Source: Scatophagus argus (taxonomy: Eukaryota > Chordata > Actinopteri > Scatophagidae). Taken from it: DNA of 64,000 nucleotides. Location: assembly GCF_020382885.2 (NCBI RefSeq), contig NC_058501.1, positions 18,100,001-18,164,000 of the forward strand, in the 5' to 3' direction. Positions 11,826 to 21,571 of this stretch are shown here, piece by piece. Below the pieces are notes generated by a model that was given only the letters and a program-made list of their open reading frames with translations, had not been told where the DNA came from and did no database searches. Made by a program: the position numbers and the translations under genes. Each line of letters opens with the position of its first letter. The first letter of the stretch is position 1.

Positions 11826-12421
11826 GCATGGATTTTGTGGCACTCCCGTAAGTGATTGTTTTTATTAATGTTGTTAATATTCAGTCTTTAAACATGGTGA
11901 GAGAAAGCCTTGACATATTTGAATGTTGTTTATTCTATTTGCTGATTAATATTTACCAGATTTTGTTTTCAGTGTACCACTAAATTGATCTGAAGTGCTA
12001 ATATCAGAGTGCTTATGGACTATCTTTGGGCACAGGCTCCTTTGAATAGGAACCCACGTGATACAGGTGTCACAAACTTTTAAATGAGGAAAATATATAT
12101 GTACCAATGCAGATCTTAGACACTAGGTGGTACTTTTTCCTAAACAACTTCAGCAATGTGTTTTATGTTATCTACTTGATTTGCTTATATCCCCCATAAT
12201 TTTCCGATGAAGAGAAATGGGTCTGGGTTCTAATGGGTTAAACAACAAAGGGGTCAGTATACTTTTCATTCAGCTATTACCATGTGTGATTCTAGTGTTG
12301 ACCTCATTGTGGTGCAACAGCATCCTGTAGAGGTTACCCAGCTCTCTCTTCTCTGTTTCCTCCAGCATTGCACATGACTACCTTCAGTTATCTTTCTGCA
12401 GAATCCAAAGCAGCATGAACC

Positions 12422-15150
12422 ATGTATATGGATGCTTCAGACAAACAGAAGATCTCAAATGTTTTCAACGAGCAATTGAAAACAACAGATAAAAATTGTT
12501 GCTCAGTAAACAGATTCACTGCAGACTGCAAAGCTTCAAACCCCAAAAGTAAAACAGATGGCCAGCACAAAATGAAGCGACTGAAGAGCCGCAGGAAGAG
12601 GAGCCAGATGAGAGGTGTTGGGAAAGAAGCTCTAAAGTCCAGATCACATCACAATCACTGTTGTCGCCAAGCCAGTGAAAACATAGCACATTACCATAAC
12701 TGCTGTCACAATAGCTGTCATTGTCCTTCAAGGAGTGGTGCACTTTTTCCAAACGCCCGTCCTGCTGCACAGGAGTCCAGTATCATTACAGACAGTCGCC
12801 TGATAGGACACCAAGGCCTGTTCAACCATGAAGTGAAATCTATTGACATTGAACGCTTGTTAAGTGAGCAGAGGAAACTGGAGAAATGTGGGCAGCAAGT
12901 ACAAAAAAAGAACAATGCTACTTCACATCCATCTTCAGCCATCTCCACTCGTGATTTCTTGGGTACTGATGAAAAAAAAGCAAGCCCAGAGACAAAGGCC
13001 CGTGATGATTTTCAGGACATAAAGAATTGGATCAGTCAGGGAGCAGATGTTACACTAGGGCAGAGATCACAGCAACAACTTGATCTTTCATCAGGAAGTG
13101 GTAAAAGCACCTTCTCATCTAAACACAGCCCTGTTGATGTAATTAAGAGCAGGAAAGCCAACCCTGCTGTGTCTGAAAGGGGCAGAGAGCCACAGCAGAT
13201 TCCCACAGTTGACAGGGAAAATGTGAACACATTGAATAAGAAGGTAAAGGGTCACATGATTTCTACTCTGGAACACACTCCAAGGAACCAGGAGTCTCCT
13301 GTCCACCTAACTCATGGTTTCAGCCCAAGCCCACTTCAGGTCTCCTGCTCAAATACCATTGACAACAATGACATGCAGCATGGAAGACAAGATCCTGACT
13401 GTGTATCTCAGTTTGTCAGTGCAGTGGCAGCAGATTTGTGTGATAGTCTGCAGTTTCCAGTTCTGAAAAGGAGAAGCCTGGTGGCAGAGAGCAGAGAGGT
13501 GCTATTGAAAGCTCTACGGGAGAGTCATGGACCCCATCTTGAGAAAAACCTCCTCAAGGTGCAGAGATACTTAAGCTTTGACACTGATCCAGCAAAGCAT
13601 GGCCAGCATCAGGAGCCCACCATGACAGATGAAGATGAGCCCTTGCCCACAGGTAGGCACTTAAATACAAGAAAGCCCTGAGATTCACAGTGGAAATAAA
13701 ATATTGTGATTTGCTAAACCTTAGTGTTGTTTCAAAGTGATAGTTACTGCATGTTTTATCACCTCAGTATTTTAGGTTGAATTTTTGGAAAGAGACAAAT
13801 TTTTTGAATATTTTAAAAAGATAATTGTTTACATCTGCTTCCTTGGCTTTCACCATGCTCACAAACATGCTTATTTGTCTTTATATGATGACGATACAGT
13901 AACATATCGAATTAATTTGTCTAAATCAGACAGCTGAAGCATATTAACTTCAGAATACATTATTGCATTAAACAAGGACTCTGGATTTGGTCCTCCCATT
14001 GTTTACAATACACTGAAAGCACATTTAAAGGCCAATATGACCAGGAGGAGTAAATACAGCAGCTTCAAGTTTTCACACTTGAAAACATATGATGCTGTTT
14101 ATTAAAATGGCCTTTAACAGCATACTGTCCATAGCAATTTGGATTTACGTCAAAAAGTAAATTTCTTGTTTTTAAAAAAGCAGTAGTAATCACTGCACAC
14201 ATCATAGTTTGTGGGGAAGTTTTCAGTTGTGTGTTCTTCTTTTTGGTGTGTTCGCAACAGCCAACAGAGAAGGTCAGCCAAGTTTTGACAGCCATAAAAC
14301 CACCTCTTTCAGAGTTACAAGAAACAGGCGTTTTAACTGGAAGTCCAGACCACAGAGACACCACAACCGTAAACAGGTAAGACCTCAAGTTTACTCCTCC
14401 ACTCTCTTACTTAAGTTAATTTCACATATGGCCCAGTTGTTATCTTACCTAATTGTCAGATAATTTTTGATTCCATCATTTAGAAATAAAATGCTTTTTG
14501 TTTTTCATGTAAAGACTGCTGAATGGTTGAGAAGCCCTGTGCTGACTTCGGACAACCTTATGGATGATATCCTCAGACATACTCGCTCTCCTCAGTCATG
14601 CATGTACTTTGAGAACTCTGGAGCTACAGCCGGTGATCATTTGTTCTCTCCCTTTCCCACCTCATGCTGTGAAGAAAAAGCCTCAGTATTTCATCAGGGG
14701 GAAGACAAATTTAACAGGCCAAAGAGCAAAGAGGCTGTTATGTTCGGTACCTTTGGAAACAGCTTTGTGAACCAAACCAGAGCAGATACAGAGAGGAGCT
14801 CTGGGTTCCAATACAGTGATGGCAATATCCAGCCTTTCTTTTCTTACAAAGCACAGCGGCCACATAGATATTCAGCAGGCCCAGCGCCCTATCCCCAGGA
14901 GCAAGACCTATTTGAAACTGACAAACATTTGTTTTCCCTCTCTGCCCAAATTCACCATCCTCAGCAGCGCAACTGCTTCCGGCCTTTCAGCCGATTCAGT
15001 CGCCCTTCAGTTTGCCCTCCCCTCAGGTCCCACCATGCTGACATTACGCATTATCCCCCATCTCACATGCTTGAAAGAGACCCAGCGACTCCTGTTTCTG
15101 CTCTCTTGAGCCCTGAGCACTGGTCCTTCCCCCCTATGAGACTGTACTAA
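12422..15150 (+). CDS. prr19: PRR19-like protein (meiotic crossover factor candidate)
   Basis: Seen: three coding exons, 12422-13652, 14261-14376 and 14515-15150, joining in frame (phase 1, then 0) to 660 aa. The first coding exon follows an acceptor at 12400; an upstream noncoding exon probably ends at 11533. The ATG at 12415 is in another frame and soon stops, so 12422 was chosen. No catalytic domain is visible. Residues about 48-64 are a basic stretch, residues 76-101 are very rich in His and Cys, and residues 121-155 hold a conserved-looking block with HQGLFNHEVKSIDIERLL. The C-terminus is Pro-rich and ends SFPPMRLY. Known: PRR19 acts with CNTD1 in meiotic crossover formation in mouse and lies head to head with PAFAH1B3. 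Inference: named mainly from that position plus general composition. Human PRR19 is, from memory, about half this length. Confidence 0.66.
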
Positions 15151-15811
15151 TGCGTGGTAAAGGCCTCCATAGGGACAAGAGGATTTCTTTACGTAATATC
15201 AAGACTTTGTGTTCACAGTCAAGATATGTGTGTTGTATGCCCATGTTTTATTAAAAACACAGTATTATTTGCAATAACAGTAGCTGTCATCGCAAGAGTC
15301 AACTCTTATTATTTTGTCCCATTTATACTGAGATCAAAAAAACACAATTATGTATGTGTTTGCATCCTCAAAGCATTTTTTAATATACAGAATTGTGTAT
15401 TAATACATATCTTCTTCAGCACAAAGATGCTAGAATGGGAAATTCTTGACAGACCGAGAAGTTTTAGTTAGGAATATGCTATTGTTAAAGCAGTTTGATA
15501 TTTTGTTGTGCATGTGGTCTACATTTAAATAATAATAATAAAAAAAAAAACATCTTTGTACAAATGTGCAATAGAGACATGCAGTATAAAGCATAGCTAA
15601 ATATACAATTACACTGAGCACAAGATAATAAATTGCATTTCTGATTCATGCTTCTATAAATGATGACATTATTATTAATCCTAGAGTGCATCACACTACT
15701 TTTACACAATATTTTCATCGCTCTCTCTCACTGCAGTAGAGAATTTGGTAATTCATTTAACATGAACATCAACATTTACCTTGATGACATAAATTAAATT
15801 GTCAAATCTTT
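15151..15811 (+). other. prr19-like 3' UTR and space to the TLR gene
   Basis: An AATAAA at 15537-15542 followed by an A-run could end the prr19-like transcript. The TLR gene on the other strand stops at 15812, so the two genes are convergent with about 660 bp between stop codons. No coding frame of note lies between them. Confidence 0.5.
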
Positions 15812-18763
15812 TTAAGGTAACAAGTAATTGTTTTCATCTGATATGTGAGTCTCAAAATGTTCAGTTTCCTTGTTTTCAATTGCACAAACTTCACTTGTGC
15901 TATTTTCTTCTGTTTCAACTCGGCTCCCCGTCCTTATTGCCCTACGTAGCTGATTCCAAAACAGGTCTTGGGCCTGCATCGGGTCAGTGCAGTCTGAGCC
16001 AGGCCACTGCAGATAAGTCTTTTTCAACATCACTTTCCTCATGCGGTGATACGACGACAGCTGCCTCTCAGAGATTGGCTCCAGAAACACGAGTAGGAGA
16101 ACATCCCGGTGTTCATCGAACAGTCGGTAGCTGGCCAGTTGGATTTCCAGAGAACACCACTCACTTTTGAGGAAATTCCTGCTCACCACACAAATAGTTT
16201 TACGGCTGCCATATACAGCAGAGACAATGTTGTCCACAATATCGCGGCCCGGCTCAAAGTCCCTGTGATGTAAGCAAAGTTTGAAAGATGATCCCTTTCC
16301 CTCCAAGTTGGGCAGCAACTGGTCCATGACCCATTGTTCATCGGAGGAATTATAGGAAATGAATGCATCATATTTGCAATTTTCCTCCTCCTCTATTAGT
16401 CTGCGCCAGTGCTCACCAAACCAAGAGCGGAACACATAGTAGCCATACTTAATTTTCCAGTAGAGTTTGACGTAAAGCAAAGGAGTGACTGTGAACAGAA
16501 AGATCGCAAGTGCTGTGCTGAAGAACAGGTACTCTCCGAGATTTATGTAACAAACGTTGGTATCAAACTTGTAGAATTTGAGACTCGCGTTATGTGGGCA
16601 CGGAAAACTGTAGAGATAGACCACTTGAACCTTTGTGTTATTCATTGTCCAGTTTTTCAACAAGTTGTTCTCACAGGTACAGCTTAAAGGAACATTACGT
16701 ATGTCAAGATATTTGAGTTTAGGTAAACTTTCTAGTACATCGACACGGATGGTCTGCATCACATTGTGATTGAGCTGGATTGTGCGTAACTGTGTAAGGT
16801 TCCCAAAAATCTCCTTCGAGAAGTTCTGAATTCCCATATTTTCTACAATCAATTTGTTCAATTTTCTTACATTTTTAAAGACTCCTGGTTGTATTTGTGC
16901 CACCCCAACACAGCAGTTATCCAGTGTGAGGAATTTTAAGCCTGTCAGATCATTAAAGACATCAGGAGCAAGATAAGAGATCTTATTGTTGGTGAGATAC
17001 AGAGATTTCAGTGAGCGAAGACCACGGAATAAAGTGTGGGGTAAAAGGGTGAGGCCATAAGGCCGTTGTCCATCCAATTTCAGATCTCTGAGTTTTGTGA
17101 GATTCATAAATGGTGAATAAGAGATATCTTCTTTGAGGAAGCGAATCTGATTACTTTGTAAATCAAGCACTGTTAGTGTGTCTTGAAATACATGATGGAG
17201 CGAAATGTCGATCTTTTTGAGATTGTTTCCATCTAGATAGAATTTGGACAGACGTTTTAGTCCATCAAGGCCAGATTTCTCAAAATGAGTGATCTTATTA
17301 CCTCCTAGGTCCAGTGTAGTCAGATTTCCGAGACTGAAGAAAGTCCCGTTGAAGATGACAGAAATACGATTGTTGCGCAAGTTAAGGGTTTGCAGGTTGA
17401 AAAGATCTTCAAAGGTGTTGTTGAACAAATCGGTTAAGAGGTTATTGTCCAAACGGAGTGTTGTAAGGTTTTTTAGCCCTTTGAGAGCTTTACGATGGAG
17501 AAAAGCAATCGTGTTTATGTTAAGTTTTAATGTTTTGATATTTGGTGTATGATAGAAAGCATAAAAGTTTACAGAGCGGATACGATTGTAACGATAGCTC
17601 AGCTCTTTCAGCTCTCGGAAACTAACTGCATTTTGTTTTTTACATGATGGCAGTGAGGTCAGGTGGTTATGCTCTGCACTGAATGATTTTATCTGTGTCT
17701 GTCTCTTGAGAAAATTAAGACAACTCGTGCTTTTCAGTTGGTTGCGGGATAGATTCAGAGCCCCTGTGATTTCAGGACAATAGTGCAGTGCAGTGCAGTT
17801 TGTCAGATTCTCAATCCTATTACTAGTCAGGTCCAAATCTTTGATCCTTTTCATCTTTGTCCTTAATAATTTGCATAGTTCGATGAGCAAGGTGTCATTT
17901 TTTAGACCTGTGTCAGAGAAATCGATGTGACCTGCATAGATGTTGCTGATGTTTAAAAACTCCACAATCTTAACACTTGTTGACCGCAAACGCAGATAGT
18001 TTACATGCCTTAAATCCACTCCTTGAAAGGCCACTGTTGGAAGCCAAGGATTGTATGACAAATCTAGTACCTGGATGAATCTGAGAAACGAGTGTTTACA
18101 TCCTAATGTAGACAGATTATTTCTACATATGTATAAAGTAGTGAGGGATTTGGGTAGTGACATGTTTGAGTGGTCGAGGGAGGTCAATTTGTTAAAGCAA
18201 AGGTCTAGCATACTCAGATTTTTTAGATGTGACACAGACTCAGCAATGCGCGAGAAATTTTTCAGAAAGTTTTGTCTCATGATTAACTTGTTTAGATTGA
18301 GAACAGTGAAGAAAATTCCTTCGGGAAGCTGTTTCAGGTTATTTTTTGTCAGTGACAGAAAGGTGAGGCTGTGCAGGTCCCGAAAGAGAGAAGGGTTGAG
18401 CTCTGATATATTGTTAAAAGACATATTCAGAGACTGAAGTTGATGCAGTTTTTGGAAAGCAAATTGGTCGATGGTAGTCAAGTTATTACAATCTATTCTG
18501 AGGTTTGTAAGGTTTGGCAGATGAGCGAAGCTCCTGTCAGAAATGTGCCACACAGGATTAATGGACACCGTGAGATTGATGGCTGACTGGGGCAGGTCGT
18601 TTATAATAGCCAACATGTCCTCAGCCTTTCGACGGATGCACTTGAAACTTTGTCCGTTTGAGCCTGGGTCTTCAATGCAGTTGTTGAAGCTGTAACCGCT
18701 AATAAGTTGAACAGCACCAAGAATGACTGTAACTGGTAACAGCTGATAATTTAGACCTGCCAT
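15812..18763 (-). CDS. Toll-like receptor of the TLR11 subfamily (TLR22/TLR23-like)
   Basis: Seen: one uninterrupted 983-codon frame. Residues 1-23 look like a signal peptide. A long leucine-rich-repeat ectodomain with many N-glycosylation sites follows, closed by a C-terminal cap (CTCENNLLKNW) and one membrane segment at about 743-766. The cytoplasmic TIR domain begins at CKYDAFISYNSSDEQW (residue 796). It has the BB-loop HHRDFEPGRDI with its proline near residue 838, then SRKTICVVSRNFLKSEWC and a box-3 region ending FWNQLRRAI. Known: intact TIR domains recruit MyD88 or TRIF adaptors; TLR22 is reported in fish to sense long double-stranded RNA and is often encoded by one coding exon. Inference: active receptor of the TLR22/23 group. 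Residue wording in the TIR fits TLR22 best; TLR23 or TLR13-like are alternatives. It is flanked by prr19-like (convergent) and the CXCR3 cluster. Confidence 0.88.
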   Translation of the reverse strand: MAGLNYQLLPVTVILGAVQLISGYSFNNCIEDPGSNGQSFKCIRRKAEDMLAIINDLPQSAINLTVSINPVWHISDRSFAHLPNLTNLRIDCNNLTTIDQFAFQKLHQLQSLNMSFNNISELNPSLFRDLHSLTFLSLTKNNLKQLPEGIFFTVLNLNKLIMRQNFLKNFSRIAESVSHLKNLSMLDLCFNKLTSLDHSNMSLPKSLTTLYICRNNLSTLGCKHSFLRFIQVLDLSYNPWLPTVAFQGVDLRHVNYLRLRSTSVKIVEFLNISNIYAGHIDFSDTGLKNDTLLIELCKLLRTKMKRIKDLDLTSNRIENLTNCTALHYCPEITGALNLSRNQLKSTSCLNFLKRQTQIKSFSAEHNHLTSLPSCKKQNAVSFRELKELSYRYNRIRSVNFYAFYHTPNIKTLKLNINTIAFLHRKALKGLKNLTTLRLDNNLLTDLFNNTFEDLFNLQTLNLRNNRISVIFNGTFFSLGNLTTLDLGGNKITHFEKSGLDGLKRLSKFYLDGNNLKKIDISLHHVFQDTLTVLDLQSNQIRFLKEDISYSPFMNLTKLRDLKLDGQRPYGLTLLPHTLFRGLRSLKSLYLTNNKISYLAPDVFNDLTGLKFLTLDNCCVGVAQIQPGVFKNVRKLNKLIVENMGIQNFSKEIFGNLTQLRTIQLNHNVMQTIRVDVLESLPKLKYLDIRNVPLSCTCENNLLKNWTMNNTKVQVVYLYSFPCPHNASLKFYKFDTNVCYINLGEYLFFSTALAIFLFTVTPLLYVKLYWKIKYGYYVFRSWFGEHWRRLIEEEENCKYDAFISYNSSDEQWVMDQLLPNLEGKGSSFKLCLHHRDFEPGRDIVDNIVSAVYGSRKTICVVSRNFLKSEWCSLEIQLASYRLFDEHRDVLLLVFLEPISERQLSSYHRMRKVMLKKTYLQWPGSDCTDPMQAQDLFWNQLRRAIRTGSRVETEENSTSEVCAIENKETEHFETHISDENNYLLP

Positions 18764-20162
18764 TTTGTCCGGTGGAACAGTGCTTTAAACCTCCTTCATC
18801 TGGATCTTTGCTGGTTTCAACAAGGCCTCAGGGTTGTTCACCAGTTGAACGCAGTACAGCAATCTGAGGACAGAGAGCAGGACTTAACACACATCACACG
18901 TCGGAAGTTACCATTTCAAATCAGATCTGGCTTTTTACTTTCAAAAAACAACACATGTAATCCAGTGCAGTACCATAATCATTATACATACACACCGACA
19001 CACACAGAGTTGAGTTTTTATCACGTCTGGGGACATTACATAGACTTACATTCTTTTCCTGGAGGCTCATGTTGTGGGAACTTGCATTTTGTCCCTATAA
19101 GTATGGTGAGTCCTCACAATGCGACTGTGTTAAAAAGGTTTTTGTCCTCATAACATGAATATGCATCCACATATACACACACTTACACAGACCTACCTAT
19201 ACACACAAAAAAAATCATAATATTCCTACTCAGTTCTGTGTTTTGCCATGAAGTTTGAACCACACAGTAAGATAACATGGGTTCCTCTTGTAACATTTTC
19301 ATATCCCTTTTCACTCTGTCCACGCGTTCCTTCTCCTCTTGACATTTGTTCCACTTTGTGATAACCCAAAACTGACACTGTTAAAACATGCGATGAATGG
19401 GCTGATATTGTTCAAAAAAGCCGAAAACAATTTGGCCTGCACTGATTTTACTGCAGGAATTTGCTAAATATATGACTGAAGTGCAGTATATAAAGTATCC
19501 TAATCCTTATTCATTTTGTGGCATGTAATTACAGATTCAACCTCTTAAAAGACAGTATTTTTAGTTTAGTTTACTTTGTTAAGCAAGTCTTTCACACCAT
19601 CTTTCGCACAATCTTTCAGCCCGTGTCTGATCAGAAAACCACCTGCCAGTCACTGCTAAATAGAAAGTTAGAATTAATGAGATTAGTTTGTCATGAGAGC
19701 CTTACCTGTTTAAATGAGTTTCATTCACTTGACATTGCTTCTTCCTTAAAGAGCTTCTTGCACAGTGGAAATGTTAGATACACGCTAAATCAGGAAGAGG
19801 AACATGGGTGTAGTTCTTGCAGGAGTGTGGAAGAGCCTAAACCGCAGCATTATAATTGCAGGAAGTTTTTTTTTTTTTTTTTATTGAAATACTGTTGCTT
19901 AAATTGATATACATTAGTTAATTAGCCATACATAAAATACTCCTATTACAGAATACTACATGAAGACACATTGTATATGTATATATATGTGTATATGTGT
20001 GTATGTGTATATGTGCATATGTGTATATATATATATACACATTGCAGGTACACATTGCATTAAACAAAGCAACAATCCGGTATTAATTACATTCCGAATG
20101 AAATAATGTGTGGAAATTCAACGCTACAAACTTGCTGATTTGTTGTACACATACAAGGTACT
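18764..20162. other. TLR upstream region and AT-rich intergenic DNA
   Basis: The stretch should hold the TLR promoter and any 5' noncoding exon, but I cannot fix either. It contains simple sequence and no supported gene. A T-run occupies about 19866-19882. Confidence 0.4.
19972..20040. repeat. TATG/TA simple-sequence tract
   Basis: Alternating purine-pyrimidine repeats (TATATG, TGTA, TATATA units) run with little interruption. It is a compound microsatellite and likely polymorphic. Confidence 0.85.
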
Positions 20163-20257
20163 GATTTAGCCCTTTGCCATCTGCAACATCAGACAACCTT
20201 TTCAGGAGCCGTACACGAGCCTCATGAGGTGGGACCAAGTCAGATGTGAAACAACAT

Positions 20258-20655
20258 TAGATTAGATTCAACTTTATTGTCATTACACATGTACAAGTAC
20301 AATGCAACGAAACGCAGTTTGGCATCTAACCAGAAGTGCAATAAGCAGTAAGTGCCAGATATACAATAATTTTCAGTATGTACAGGGTATGTACAGGTGT
20401 CTATGCTACAGATATAATATAAACATGATACACAGGTAGCTGTCATAATATACAGAGATTCTAAGTACTATGAACATACTATACAGATGGATATGTGCTT
20501 AAATGTGCATCCAGTGTAGGCGGAAACTATAACACAATTTACAAATGATATTTACAGATGTTAAATTAACCATAAATCACTAGTGCAATGGACAATATGG
20601 TGTGCACAGCGATAGGCAGTAGGCTAACTATATACTATAACTATAACTATAACAT
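20258..20655 (-). mobile_element. Non-LTR retroelement 3'-end insertion inside the left arm
   Basis: On the minus strand the insert ends with GACAATAAAGTTGAATCTAA, the typical tail of fish LINE/SINE elements. AACAT is present on both sides (20253-20257 and 20651-20655) and fits a target-site duplication. The uninterrupted right arm shows the pre-insertion sequence. Confidence 0.6.
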
Positions 20656-20995
20656 GTCCTCTAAACCAAAGCTGTCCAATCCTGCTACATGGTAAAGTCT
20701 TCAGGTTTTCATTGCAATTAATTACACCAACTGACTTGGACTAATTTAAGTTAATGTATCCCTCTCTGGTTTCTGGTACACTATTAGTGAAATGAACTTA
20801 AATTGTCTTTGACTGGAATGAAAACCTACAACACCTACAGTATCAACGTTTACTACAAGTATGGCTAAAAAATATTACCAGATGTATAGGTAACTGGGAT
20901 ACTGTGATTTAGCTCAGCTGCCTGATTATTATGACACATCAGTCTGCTTTTATATTTCTTTTCTTCCACAACTGCCTTCTCTCTTCTACTTGCAG

Positions 20996-21283
20996 CAATG
21001 GTATTTCAGTCAAACGTGGTCAGTTTGCAGCCTGAGGTCAGATTGGAGTTCAAGTGTGTGCGACTGCTGCAAAGACTGTGGAATCTGTAAGTGTTGAAGT
21101 GTGTTTGGGGAAGCAGGCAGAATGCCAGAGCAACACTGCAAGATGGATATGACCATGTGTCTCTTGCCTGCAGGTCTTGGTGCATCGCTGGTCCCTTGTA
21201 TCCTGGCTTGCAAGATGGCTCAGGACATCGGGGACAGCTGCTGAGTGCCTTTCCTTCCCGGTGCCATGATTGCTCTGAGGACG
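20996..21283 (+). pseudogene. Cornifelin/PLAC8-family pseudogene
   Basis: Seen: exon-like 20996-21086 starts at ATG 20998 with MVFQSNVVSLQPEV. A frame change of one base then leads into DWSSSVCDCCKDCGIC starting at 21041. A GT/AG intron spans 21087-21173. The next exon reads C-LGASLVPCILACKMAQDIGDSC, then TGA at 21242-21244 where a cysteine is expected, then VPFLPGAMIALRT in the same frame to 21283. No final exon is recognisable. Known: PLAC8/cornifelin proteins are small and Cys-rich, with a W-x-x-x-x-C-x-C-x-x-D-C-G-I-C core. CNFN is near MEGF8 and CXCL17 in human. Inference: an inactivated copy that kept its intron, so not retroposed. It lies in the loop of the inverted repeat. An assembly error is a less likely explanation, since there are two lesions plus a missing end. 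Confidence 0.75.
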
Positions 21284-21571
21284 AACAAATACAACAATAG
21301 TGTGGTAAAGATGAAAGATTAGACCCCGGAAAATGATAGCCGATTATGTACTGAAAATAGGATGTTTAATTGTGTCATCCACCACAAACCGTTTCCATTT
21401 GTTGTGTGATGAAAACCTGAAGACTTTACCATGTAGCAGGATTGGACAGCTGTGGCTGTGGTAGAGGTTTTTAGAGATGTTGCTTCACATCTCACTTGGT
21501 CTCACCTCCTGAGGCTCGCGTACGGCTCCTGAAAAGGTTGTCTGATGTTGCAGATGGCAAAGGGCTAAATC

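Larger units (their letters stand above)
20163..21571. repeat. Large inverted repeat (foldback) with interrupted left arm
   Basis: The right arm at 21409-21571, read on the minus strand, matches the left arm in two blocks, 20163-20257 and about 20657-20712. Shared stretches include GATTTAGCCCTTTGCCATCT and GTCCAATCCTGCTACATGGT. The left arm is split by a retroelement-like insert of about 400 bp. The loop of about 700 bp contains a broken PLAC8-family gene. Divergence between arms is about 10 percent by eye. Confidence 0.75.

Noticed and set aside
12415-12492. ATG at 12415 as start of the prr19-like protein
   Set aside because: It is out of frame with the long coding exon and stops after about 25 codons.
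21242-21244. Selenocysteine codon in a PLAC8-family protein, since TGA replaces a cysteine
   Set aside because: An upstream frame change and the missing last exon already break the gene, and no SECIS-like hairpin is apparent.
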